From assembly GCF_014334325.1 (NCBI RefSeq), contig NZ_JACSET010000006.1, forward strand, positions 1-64,000: 64,000 bases of DNA, given 5' to 3'. The stretch is from Treponema sp. Marseille-Q4130 (GTDB taxonomy: Bacteria > Spirochaetota > Spirochaetia > Treponematales > Treponemataceae). Each line of letters opens with the position of its first letter. The first letter of the stretch is position 1. The position numbers and the translations under genes are program-made. Shown in pieces: positions 31,623 to 38,545 of this stretch. Under the pieces are notes generated by a model. That model worked only from the letters and a program-made list of their open reading frames with translations, was not told the origin of the DNA and searched no databases.

Positions 31623-31645
31623 TTCAATTCCCCCCATCTCCAAAA
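31623..31645 (+). repeat. Attachment-site core, copy 2
   Basis: This is identical over 23 bases to 31457-31479 and lies 166 bases downstream. It is preceded by CGG, again without the G-rich T-stem partner, so it is also a fragment. An inverted partial copy (GGAATTGAACC) lies at 31504-31514. Two fragments indicate more than one integration event at the same target. Confidence 0.55.
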
Positions 31646-31722
31646 CATCATATCCTCAATCGATATAATAAGGCTCCTTGAATTTTTCTAGTTTTACGCT
31701 AACGTTTGAAACGAGGTGCGCA

Positions 31723-31896
31723 ATGATCGCTTTACTTATTCTTGCCGTGATAATCGGCGCCGTTTTAGGCTTTTACTACCTCGTCTGGCTTCTCGTCAAA
31801 TTCGTTCATAGCCGTCTCGACGATAAACTCCCGTCCGTTGTCCTCGAAAAACTCGATTTACTCGTCGCGCTCGGACTATTGTTCCGAAAGAATTAG
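31723..31896 (+). CDS. Small membrane protein (holin-like?)
   Basis: The start is ATG 31723 with GAGGTG upstream, giving 57 residues; a longer upstream frame from 31678 lacks a ribosome site. One N-terminal membrane segment (MIALLILAVIIGAVLGFYYL) is followed by a basic-to-amphipathic tail. It overlaps the opposite gene by 4 bases. It could be a phage holin-like remnant or a small toxin of type I style, but neither is shown. Confidence 0.45.
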   Translation: MIALLILAVIIGAVLGFYYLVWLLVKFVHSRLDDKLPSVVLEKLDLLVALGLLFRKN

Positions 31897-32096
31897 CGCT
31901 CAAGTAATTTATTAAACCGCTCGCGCGCCTTTCTGTTTTCCGCGCTTTCCTTTACGGGCAGCGCCCAAATACGTTTCAGCTTTGTCATCGTTTTATCTTT
32001 GCCGGGCTTTGAGCAACGGTAGTGCATAATTTTGTTTACGACGATGACGATACCGGAAAAGCCTACGATGCCTAAAAATATCTGTGTCCCCATCAT
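31893..32096 (-). CDS. Small membrane protein with prophage junction motif
   Basis: This 67-residue protein has one N-terminal membrane segment (FLGIVGFSGIVIVVNKIM) and a basic C-terminal tail. GAGGG lies upstream of the ATG. The sequence TGACTATATA, found at junctions between prophage late and middle genes, stands 12-22 bases upstream of its start. That links it to the same phage lineage even though it lies outside the attachment repeats. Function unknown. Confidence 0.5.
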   Translation of the reverse strand: MMGTQIFLGIVGFSGIVIVVNKIMHYRCSKPGKDKTMTKLKRIWALPVKESAENRKARERFNKLLER

Positions 32097-32151
32097 AATC
32101 CCTCATGTATATAGTCATCTTTGTTTTCTGATTTTTGATAAAATTTCGCAC

Positions 32152-32180
32152 TTGACAGATAATAAATAAGGCCGTATATT
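32152..32180 (+). promoter_or_regulatory. Promoter of tandem RNA, copy 1
   Basis: TTGACA (32152-32157), a 17-base spacer and TATATT (32175-32180) give a near-consensus sigma-70 promoter directly before the first RNA copy. Confidence 0.7.
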
Positions 32181-32186
32181 GTACTT

Positions 32187-32250
32187 GCTCGAATGCGTAT
32201 AGCGATTATACGCCTCTTGGGGCGCCGGCCGCTCGAAAGGGCGGTTTTAT
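32187..32250 (+). ncRNA. Tandem small RNA, copy 1
   Basis: The predicted RNA of about 64 bases starts after the promoter, contains the perfect hairpin GCGTATA-GCGAT-TATACGC, then CCTCTTGGGGC, and ends with the terminator stem CCGCTC-GAAA-GGGCGG (32229-32244) plus T-run. A block of 34 bases is identical to copy 2, 105 bases downstream. No open frame of note lies inside. CCUCUUG could pair with Shine-Dalgarno type AAGAGG sequences, which suggests a trans-acting RNA; this is inference. Confidence 0.65.
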
Positions 32251-32257
32251 TTATTAC

Positions 32258-32285
32258 TTGACAAAAAACAAATACATCATATATT
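32258..32285 (+). promoter_or_regulatory. Promoter of tandem RNA, copy 2
   Basis: TTGACA (32258-32263), a 16-base spacer and TATATT (32280-32285) precede the second RNA. The spacer sequence differs from copy 1 while both boxes are kept, which argues for function. Confidence 0.7.
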
Positions 32286-32291
32286 GTAATT

Positions 32292-32355
32292 GTCCGAATG
32301 CGTATAGCGATTATACGCCTCTTGGGGCAACCTCCGCTCGAAAGGGCGGTTTTTT
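32292..32355 (+). ncRNA. Tandem small RNA, copy 2
   Basis: This copy has the same hairpin and the same CCTCTTGGGGC block, a variable linker (AACCT instead of GCCGG), and the same terminator stem (32334-32349) with a longer T-run. Differences fall in linkers, while stems and the single-stranded block are kept. This supports a real RNA family. Confidence 0.65.
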
Positions 32356-32461
32356 ATTTTAATGCTGCAAGAAAAGTCCCTCAATTACGCAGGGCTATTA
32401 TTTTCTCAAGTATTGTTATAAAACCGCACGCCGACAATCCTCGAGGCGCTAAGCGGGTGTT

Positions 32462-32570
32462 TTAATCGTCGGCGCTCGGTATATCTGTTTCCATAATAGC
32501 TATTGTCTCTTCGATAGTTGAAAGCCTGATTGTTTTTCCGTTGTCAATGGCATATTGCGGATAGCCGACA
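32462..32570 (-). pseudogene. 3' remnant of a coding gene
   Basis: On the minus strand an open frame ends at TAA 32464-32462 with LPVGYPQYAIDNGKTIRL and then ETIAIMETDIPSADD. It reads like the folded end of a protein but has no start, and upstream it runs into the duplicated repressor fragment. It is probably a phage or host gene cut off by recombination. I recognise no family. Confidence 0.4.
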
Positions 32571-32574
32571 GGGA

Positions 32575-32588
32575 GCGTGAATTGAAAC
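32575..32588 (+). repeat. CRISPR-repeat-tail-like 14-mer, copy 2
   Basis: The same GCGTGAATTGAAAC as at 31027, here directly before the duplicated repressor fragment. It could instead be part of the coding remnant on the other strand (phe-gln-phe-thr codons). Confidence 0.25.
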
Positions 32589-32590
32589 AC

Positions 32591-32650
32591 CGTAAACGGG
32601 CGGGTTATCGTGGTGCTGCATCGGGTGATGCAACGCCGCGTTTATTGTCG
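32591..32650 (+). pseudogene. Duplicated 3' end of the S24 repressor gene
   Basis: This stretch is almost identical to 29153-29209, the last 14 or so codons of the repressor plus the bases after the stop (VNGRVIVVLHR is still encoded, then the two copies diverge). It is the end of a second, otherwise lost repressor gene, so a related prophage once occupied this place. Confidence 0.7.
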
Positions 32651-32678
32651 TTGTTTCCCATTGAATGGTGTAGCTATA

Positions 32679-32707
32679 TTGACGTTTTATTCAACGGAAA
32701 GTATCAT
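32679..32707 (+). promoter_or_regulatory. Cargo-gene promoter, copy 2
   Basis: TTGACG (32679-32684), a 17-base spacer and TATCAT (32702-32707) precede the gene at 32726. It matches the promoter at 31047 at both boxes and in the first 11 spacer bases, and GGGGTAAACAT follows in both. Confidence 0.6.
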
Positions 32708-32725
32708 TGATAAACGGGGGTAAAC

Positions 32726-32884
32726 ATGGATAAACTAAAGGATTTATATTCATGGTTCGACGACAATCGTGATAACATAATCGAAGGACACAAAAATGAA
32801 TTTGTCCTGCTTGCAAACGACAAAGTAATTGATTATTACCCCAATATTGTTTTTTATATCCGCTTTTATTTTCACCTCGTGTGA
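32726..32884 (+). pseudogene. Cargo gene truncated by fusion (DUF5678-like start)
   Basis: The first 39 residues (MDKLKDLYSWFDDNRDNIIE, then HKNEFVLLANDKVIDYYP) look like the start of a DUF5678-type protein, which is normally about twice as long. After DYYP the frame continues as NIVFYIRFYFHLV and stops; those bases are the signal-peptide codons of the lipoprotein gene in another frame. A recombination joined the cargo gene to the lipoprotein gene here. Confidence 0.6.
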
Positions 32885-33335
32885 TTCGCTTATCTCTACG
32901 GTACGTGATAGGGATATTATTAATAATTCTTCACATACTGCACAATTCACACTTATATCTCACGGTAATACAGTTTTTACGCTTCAACCGGCGGAGCGTA
33001 TGACGCTGAAGCTGCCGAGTTTTCCGGCGGGAAAAATTATTTCCGACAAGCCGATTGTATTTAAAACATATGCGGAAAACGCCATTATTGAAGATATGCC
33101 CACGTATGAATTAAATGTAGTTAATACGTTCACACACCAAATAATGGTAAAAGTACAGAACGATAGATTTGCTTCGCCGCAATCGATAACAATTCCGCCG
33201 GCTGCAACGGGAGTTGTTCATACTCGACTTAATCCTAACGACATACGATTTGATTTTACTTGCGATGTCGGCGGTTATCGTTATGAGAATTATTTTGATA
33301 AAAGCGATAAAAAATATTACTTGAAGATTTATTAA
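32829..33335 (+). CDS. Lipoprotein of unknown function, 5' end rebuilt
   Basis: The 168-residue product has a lipoprotein signal (PILFFISAFIFTSC) with Cys about residue 18, and a beta-rich mature part (HGNTVFTLQPAERMTLKLPS). Only a TTG at 32829 is available as a start and it lies in the end of the cargo fragment, so the native start appears lost. The cargo promoter at 32679 may now drive it. Mature sequence resembles its convergent neighbour at 33332 in overall plan (short beta-sandwich lipoprotein). Confidence 0.55.
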   Translation: MIITPILFFISAFIFTSCDSLISTVRDRDIINNSSHTAQFTLISHGNTVFTLQPAERMTLKLPSFPAGKIISDKPIVFKTYAENAIIEDMPTYELNVVNTFTHQIMVKVQNDRFASPQSITIPPAATGVVHTRLNPNDIRFDFTCDVGGYRYENYFDKSDKKYYLKIY

Positions 33336-33859
33336 ACTTCTTCGATAATAATAACCTTACCGTCTCTTTTAATCGTAAAAGAAATATTTGTCGGTGTTAC
33401 AACTGATAAAAGAGGTTGCTCAGTATAGATATTGACATTCTGTTCTTCCGTATGAGCCGCCAACGTAAGTGTTCCGCCGTATGTGTCGGTTAATAAATTA
33501 TTCGCTTCTTTAAGCGTTATATTAGAATTTGAATTGTTTTTTATCGTAAATTTATAGACAGGCATATCGCCGAAATCTATTTTTAATGTATCGCCGTTTG
33601 AATAATTATAATATTTATTAGTTAAAACTCTCGGATTATTCAACAATTCAACAGCATCAGTCCATCTTGTTTGTATCGTAATACTGCTGTCTGCGGCATT
33701 AGATACACTGTAAGTAATTCCGTCAATCTTAAAATTGATCGGTGTTATCGAAGATTTATTCGTTACCGTCGCATTTTCCATTCTGTTCGGCTCGGTAATA
33801 TTGCAAGCGCTTAAAAAAATCGATATAAAAACGGAAGTAATAAATATATTTCTTCTCAT
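33332..33859 (-). CDS. Lipoprotein of unknown function
   Basis: This 175-residue protein has a clear lipoprotein signal (FITSVFISIFLSAC, Cys19). The mature part is Asn/Thr-rich and predicted beta, with segments INFKIDGITYSVSNAADSS and PVYKFTIKNNSNSNITLKE. Its plan and C-terminal placement of TNISFTIKRDG suggest a distant relation to the lipoprotein at 32829, which it meets tail-to-tail (4-base overlap). Role unknown. Confidence 0.65.
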   Translation of the reverse strand: MRRNIFITSVFISIFLSACNITEPNRMENATVTNKSSITPINFKIDGITYSVSNAADSSITIQTRWTDAVELLNNPRVLTNKYYNYSNGDTLKIDFGDMPVYKFTIKNNSNSNITLKEANNLLTDTYGGTLTLAAHTEEQNVNIYTEQPLLSVVTPTNISFTIKRDGKVIIIEEV

Positions 33860-33899
33860 AACTATTGATACCTCTATTGAATACTATACCCTATTTTTT

Positions 33900-34439
33900 T
33901 CAATACGCCAACCGCATCTTTCCGTACGCTTTGATTCTGCCGTCATTTTTTTCATAATTCCGTGCGGTAACTCCGTTTATTTCGTAAACGCCGTCATTGT
34001 TATCATCTTTTTGCGTACTGTCGATAAAATAAACTTTTTCATTTTCTGTTTTATCAAAAATTGCAATATGGGTAACGCTCGGCGTACCGGCTTTGCCCAT
34101 GAAAATCAAATCGCCCCGTCTGGGAAATTTCGTCGGCGTACTGTAGTTCGTATAAATGGCATTCACGGACGCATCGCCGAAAAGAAGACGATATTTCGTA
34201 TCGACAAGGGCATATTTGTAACACATGACGACAAGACCGGAACAATCGATCCCCGCCGAACGCAGAGGCGATTGTCCGCCGAGTTCATATTGCATCCCTG
34301 TTTCTTTATACAGCTCCGCAAATTTAAATGCACGCGCGCATATTTCATCGGGGCATTCGATCTCCGTAAAGTTGTTTTCACGGTCATTGCATGATGCAAA
34401 TAGTATTGTTAATAATAAAAAAAATGTAATACGCTGCAT
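33900..34439 (-). CDS. NlpC/P60-type peptidase lipoprotein
   Basis: This 179-residue protein has a lipoprotein signal (FFLLLTILFASC) and an NlpC/P60 domain. The catalytic Cys lies in AGIDCSGLVVMCYKYA, the His in PSVTHIAIFDKT, and PRRGDLIFMG precedes it as usual. It should cleave bonds in stem peptides of peptidoglycan from the outer leaflet of the inner membrane. It stands alone, divergent from nothing obvious, upstream of the lipoprotein at 33332. Confidence 0.8.
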   Translation of the reverse strand: MQRITFFLLLTILFASCNDRENNFTEIECPDEICARAFKFAELYKETGMQYELGGQSPLRSAGIDCSGLVVMCYKYALVDTKYRLLFGDASVNAIYTNYSTPTKFPRRGDLIFMGKAGTPSVTHIAIFDKTENEKVYFIDSTQKDDNNDGVYEINGVTARNYEKNDGRIKAYGKMRLAY

Positions 34440-34642
34440 TGTTAAATTTTTATTCTACATTCTCCGCAGGGAGAATCGTATATCGATTTCCCGATCCTTT
34501 ATCAACAGCAGATACGTTTGCACCGCATCTGCAAGCGGGTACGCTTTGACGCACCCGCTCATGCATATTTCGATCCGCACTGCGCCCGCCCCGCTCAAGC
34601 GTTTACGTCGCACGCATGAGGACGAGTCCTGCACGCACTTTC

Positions 34643-35749
34643 CTACTGCAGCGCCGCACGCACGGCGTCGATCTCTTCTCGCGTAAGGCCGACCTTTGTA
34701 CGAAGATAATTTTCAACGACTTTTCCGACATTCCGATCGGTAACGCCCCGTCCGCCGTTGATCGATACGAGTGTACCGATGATAACGCCTCCGATCATAT
34801 CGTACTGCTCCGTGCCTTTTTTGACGCCGAAATAATTTTCGAAGCTCGTCATATAATCGGCTTTGATTTCATCGAGCGTCGCGCCGCACAGCGCTTCGAG
34901 CAACGCGCACACATAGCCCGCACGGTCTTTTCCTTCATTGCAATGGACGACATAAGAAGCGCTTTTCTTTTCACCGATAAAGACGAGGGCGTCGTGCAGT
35001 TTTTTAATAAAATCTTCGTCGGTAAACGCAACGCCCATATTAAGGAAGACGACATTGCCTCTTTCCGCAAGCCCTTTGTAATACGGCGCTTCATCGATGT
35101 GTTTCCATGCGCTCTCGCGGCTGTCGGCAAGGTTTACCGCAGCTCTAATGCCGTTCGCCTGTATGAGCTTTTCGGCATAAGGGGCCCGCGCATCGCCGTA
35201 AACGGGATTGCACGATCGGTACAAGCGGCCGGACGCAATGCCGCCCGCTTTTACTTCGCGGAAATTGGCAAAGACTTCGTCTGATGCATAGTCGCTCCGA
35301 TTTTCGCTTTTTTTAAGCTGGCGGATTTTATAGTCGGCAAGATATGCACCCTTCCCTTTCATCGCGACGGCGACGGGAGTGCCGGCTGCAGCTCCGCTCG
35401 TTTTGGCAAAATTGCCCATATTGATTGCAAAAGATACCGTTCCCTTGCTCAAACGGATGAGGTATTTTCCGTTATCGACGTCGCTGTAATTCGTACACAC
35501 GGGAGCATCGAAGGCGAAAGTGCCCGCCTTTACCGACACGATGTCGCCCGGCTCGAAACCCGCTGCGGTAAATTCATCCTGCGTAATGTTAAGCGCGCAG
35601 TTTCCGTATTTGTCGACCGATGAAACCGTCGTTTCGACACCCGCACGCTTACTTTCGGCGGGAACGTTTTTTACCGTCGCGCAGCTTGCCGCAAAGAGCG
35701 AGGCGATGCAAAGCAGCGCATACGCCGTTACATGAATTCGTTTTTTCAT
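34643..35749 (-). CDS. Tyrosine phosphatase-type lipoprotein
   Basis: This 368-residue protein starts at ATG 35749 with GGAGGC upstream (a GTG at 35752 is in frame). A lipoprotein signal ends in LFAASC. The C-terminal 230 residues are a Y_phosphatase3-type domain: SGRLYRSCNPVYGDAR-like entry segment and the P-loop HCNEGKDRAGY with Cys about residue 269. Residues 45-150 form an extra domain with TVSSVDKYGNCALNIT. It is probably an exported phosphatase for phosphotyrosine or phosphorylated small molecules. A second, cytoplasmic paralogue is at 40875. Confidence 0.8.
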   Translation of the reverse strand: MKKRIHVTAYALLCIASLFAASCATVKNVPAESKRAGVETTVSSVDKYGNCALNITQDEFTAAGFEPGDIVSVKAGTFAFDAPVCTNYSDVDNGKYLIRLSKGTVSFAINMGNFAKTSGAAAGTPVAVAMKGKGAYLADYKIRQLKKSENRSDYASDEVFANFREVKAGGIASGRLYRSCNPVYGDARAPYAEKLIQANGIRAAVNLADSRESAWKHIDEAPYYKGLAERGNVVFLNMGVAFTDEDFIKKLHDALVFIGEKKSASYVVHCNEGKDRAGYVCALLEALCGATLDEIKADYMTSFENYFGVKKGTEQYDMIGGVIIGTLVSINGGRGVTDRNVGKVVENYLRTKVGLTREEIDAVRAALQ

Positions 35750-35850
35750 CACTATGCCTCCGTATATCGATACGCTTTTATTATTTAATACGGTATCGAA
35801 AAATAGCGTATACGATTATATCACAAAAAGTCGCATTCGGGCGCAGAATA

Positions 35851-36828
35851 TTAAAATGTCGATGCGCGACGGATCAATGTAACGGGAAAAACGGTTCGGG
35901 GAGGCACCGTTTCACCTTTCATTTTTTTAATAATAATTTCGACTGCACACCTGCACATATCTTCAATCGGTTGATGAACGGTTGTAAGCGGAGGATTTGT
36001 AAGACATGCGATATCGATATCGTCGAAGCCGATTATCTTCATATCTTTCGGAACCGATATATTTCTCGCCGTACACGCTTGAAGCAATTGAGCTGCAATG
36101 ATATCGCTCGTCGCAAAGATTCCGTCAAATAAACTGTCGGCATCAAACATTTTGTTTATCGCTTTGTGATAATCAAAATCGTTAAACTGTTCTTCACTCG
36201 TAGCAATAACGACAGGCACGACTCCCGATTTTCGACAAGTATCTTCAAACGCTTTTGCCCGCCGATCGGCAGGCAGCTTTATGCGAGGAATGCCGCTGAA
36301 AATTGCGGGACGCTTGCAACCCTGCTCGAGCAGCAGTTCGGCGGCATAAACACCTCCTCGATAATTATCGCATAAAACGGCAGGGATCGAATCGGAAATC
36401 GAGCGCTCTATCGTAACGACGGGAAATTGATCGAGACGGCTTGCAATTTTACCGCTCCTCGTACACAGAATGATGCCCGACACTTTATTCGATTTCAACA
36501 TGTCGATATAGTCGCTTTCTTTTTCGCTGTTTTGTTGCGAATTGCACACAAGTAATTTAAATCCGTTTGAAAACGCGTATTTTTCAAGATAATTGATACA
36601 CGCTGAAAAAAACGGATGCAGCAATGACGGCACGATCGCGCCGATGAGTTTCGTCTGCTTTTGTACGAGTGCGCGCGCTATTTCATTCGGTCGATAATCG
36701 AGCTCGCTCATAACTCTATATACCTTTTCGCGAGTTTGCACGCTGATATAACCTCGATTATTGAGAACGCGCGATACTGTCGTCACCGTTATGCCCGCTC
36801 TTTCCGCGACGTCTTTTATCGTAGCCAA
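35851..36828 (-). CDS. LacI-family transcription regulator
   Basis: This 325-residue protein has the LacI HTH (MATIKDVAERAGITVTTVSR) and hinge helix, then a periplasmic-binding-like sensor domain beginning TKLIGAIVPSLLHPFFS and including FDGIFATSDIIAAQLLQA and IIGFDDIDIACLTNPPLTTV. It lies at the end of the ABC transporter operon and most likely controls it in response to a sugar. It is intact. No clear palindromic operator could be fixed, though AAATCGATT occurs upstream of the binding-protein gene. Confidence 0.88.
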   Translation of the reverse strand: MATIKDVAERAGITVTTVSRVLNNRGYISVQTREKVYRVMSELDYRPNEIARALVQKQTKLIGAIVPSLLHPFFSACINYLEKYAFSNGFKLLVCNSQQNSEKESDYIDMLKSNKVSGIILCTRSGKIASRLDQFPVVTIERSISDSIPAVLCDNYRGGVYAAELLLEQGCKRPAIFSGIPRIKLPADRRAKAFEDTCRKSGVVPVVIATSEEQFNDFDYHKAINKMFDADSLFDGIFATSDIIAAQLLQACTARNISVPKDMKIIGFDDIDIACLTNPPLTTVHQPIEDMCRCAVEIIIKKMKGETVPPRTVFPVTLIRRASTF

Positions 36829-36843
36829 AATGCGACTCCGCTC

Positions 36844-37689
36844 TTATACGGTGACGACCATACCGTCATGCGTTAAATACATATCGTCTTTTTCGGCAAG
36901 CGACGCGAATTCGTCCGGAGCTAAACCGCACATATGCGAAAAATGATTGAGATATATTTTTGTCGCCCCGTCGATAAGTCCGCATGAACGAAGCCGTTCG
37001 CAAACCGTCTTGTCTTCGGCCAGCCCCATATGTGCATCTCCGGGCAGCGTACCGCGCGCACAATCGAGACTGATCGCAGCAAATACTTTTCCATAGCGAT
37101 TCAGTGCATCGAATGTCCTTTCAGGCGGAAGCCCCGTATCGTTACCGTAAAGAAAAGAATGTGTGCCGTCCGAAAGCGCGAATATACAACATTCTTCGCC
37201 TTTTATATGATCCGCTTCAAACGCGGTAAATTCGATGTCGCCGACGGAAAACGGAACTCCGTATGCTATCTTTGAAAAATGCAATTTGGAAGGGTCTGCG
37301 TGTTTTTCTTCGGAAAATTTTTTATTAATTTTTTCCCGAACGGCATCATTACACCATATCGAAATATAATTTTCGTCTCTTTTGATTTTCGGCAAAACGG
37401 TCGCACCGTCTTTGCACCTGAGCATGAGCGACATAAGATCGAGATGGTCGTCATGCGAATGCGTAAAGACGATCGTATCGACGGCGGAAAGATGCAAGCT
37501 GTTTTCCCAGCTTTGCATAAAAATATCGGGCGACAAATCGATGAGTATGTGTTCGTTTATGAGTGCGCAGCTGCGTGTTTTTCTGTTTTTACCGCCGAGT
37601 CGCCGCACCCTTTCGCAGGCAGCGCATTCGCAAAACGGCGCGGGAAATCCTTCCGCTGCGCCCGTTCCAAGATAGCGGATCCGAATCAT
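36844..37689 (-). CDS. PhnP-like metallo-beta-lactamase-fold hydrolase
   Basis: This 281-residue hydrolase begins IRIRYLGTGAAEGFPAPFC. Cys20, Cys22 and Cys25 (FCECAAC) form the extra zinc site typical of PhnP. The metal motif is FTHSHDDHLD (residues 75-84), with GNDTGLPPE and LNHFSH later. PhnP opens ribosyl cyclic phosphate; here the operon context (ABC sugar importer, phosphatases) suggests a cyclic sugar phosphate or similar ester. The substrate is not determined by sequence. Confidence 0.75.
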   Translation of the reverse strand: MIRIRYLGTGAAEGFPAPFCECAACERVRRLGGKNRKTRSCALINEHILIDLSPDIFMQSWENSLHLSAVDTIVFTHSHDDHLDLMSLMLRCKDGATVLPKIKRDENYISIWCNDAVREKINKKFSEEKHADPSKLHFSKIAYGVPFSVGDIEFTAFEADHIKGEECCIFALSDGTHSFLYGNDTGLPPERTFDALNRYGKVFAAISLDCARGTLPGDAHMGLAEDKTVCERLRSCGLIDGATKIYLNHFSHMCGLAPDEFASLAEKDDMYLTHDGMVVTV

Positions 37690-37696
37690 AACGCAG

Positions 37697-38542
37697 CTAC
37701 CCCTTGATACCGGTCATCGCAAGCGATTCGATAAACTGCTTTTGGAATATGATAAAGATAATGAGGACGGGCAGCGTCATGAGAGCTGCAAATGCGAATA
37801 TCTGTCCCCAGAAAATATGGACGTCGGTAGAAAGTGCACGAAGTGCGAGCGGCAGCGTCCGATACGTTTCATCTCGCGTTACAAGTGTCGGCCAAAGCAG
37901 ATCGCCCCACGATCGTACAAAACTCATAATCGCAACCGTCGCCATAATAGGTTTTGACAGCGGCAGCATTATTTTCCAGAAAATTCCGTTATAGGATTCT
38001 CCGTCGACGATCGCCGCATCGATGAGTTCCTGCGGCATACCTTTAAAATGATTGTAATACAAAAATATGTGCATCGGATAACCGGCCGTCGGGAGCGCAA
38101 GTCCGATATAGCTGTTAAGCAAATGCATTTTATTAACAATCATAAATCGATTGATGATGACGGATTCGGTCGGAATAATGGCAAGAGCTATGACAAGCGC
38201 CAGCAGAAAATTCTTTTCCTTAAACGAAAGCATTCCCAAAACATAGCCTGCCATCGCATTGATAATCGTTACAAGGGCGACATTCATAACGGCAACGACA
38301 ACGGAGTTTTTGAAAAATGTAAAAAATCTTACTTTGCCGATGATCTCCGCATAATGCTCCCATGAAGGACGCAGCGTGGGAACGAACGCTTTGATCGTAG
38401 ACATATCCGCCACAATCTGCATATCGTCTTTTACCGACGAAATGAACATATAAAAAACCGGCAAAATAAAAACCAGCGCAATGAGTATATATAAAATATA
38501 ATATACGATTTCCGTTGTCGTTTTTTTTACGAGCGATCTCAT
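37697..38542 (-). CDS. ABC sugar transporter permease (MalG/ThuG type)
   Basis: This 281-residue inner-membrane protein has six predicted membrane segments, starting YYILYILIALVFILPVFYMF. The EAA loop reads PQELIDAAIVDGESYNGIFW followed by KIMLPLSKPIM, which docks to the ATPase. The operon lacks an ATPase gene; a shared MsiK-type ATPase elsewhere is likely. It lies 3 bases from the other permease gene. Confidence 0.88.
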   Translation of the reverse strand: MRSLVKKTTTEIVYYILYILIALVFILPVFYMFISSVKDDMQIVADMSTIKAFVPTLRPSWEHYAEIIGKVRFFTFFKNSVVVAVMNVALVTIINAMAGYVLGMLSFKEKNFLLALVIALAIIPTESVIINRFMIVNKMHLLNSYIGLALPTAGYPMHIFLYYNHFKGMPQELIDAAIVDGESYNGIFWKIMLPLSKPIMATVAIMSFVRSWGDLLWPTLVTRDETYRTLPLALRALSTDVHIFWGQIFAFAALMTLPVLIIFIIFQKQFIESLAMTGIKG

Positions 38543-38545
38543 AAA

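Noticed and set aside
31439-31651. 70-residue frame reading WRWGELNR and LEMGGIEDKKP
   Set aside because: It is the translation of the tmRNA-end repeats on the wrong strand, a common false gene.
31021-32588. CRISPR array
   Set aside because: Only two partial repeat-like strings 1.5 kb apart, no regular spacing and no cas genes.
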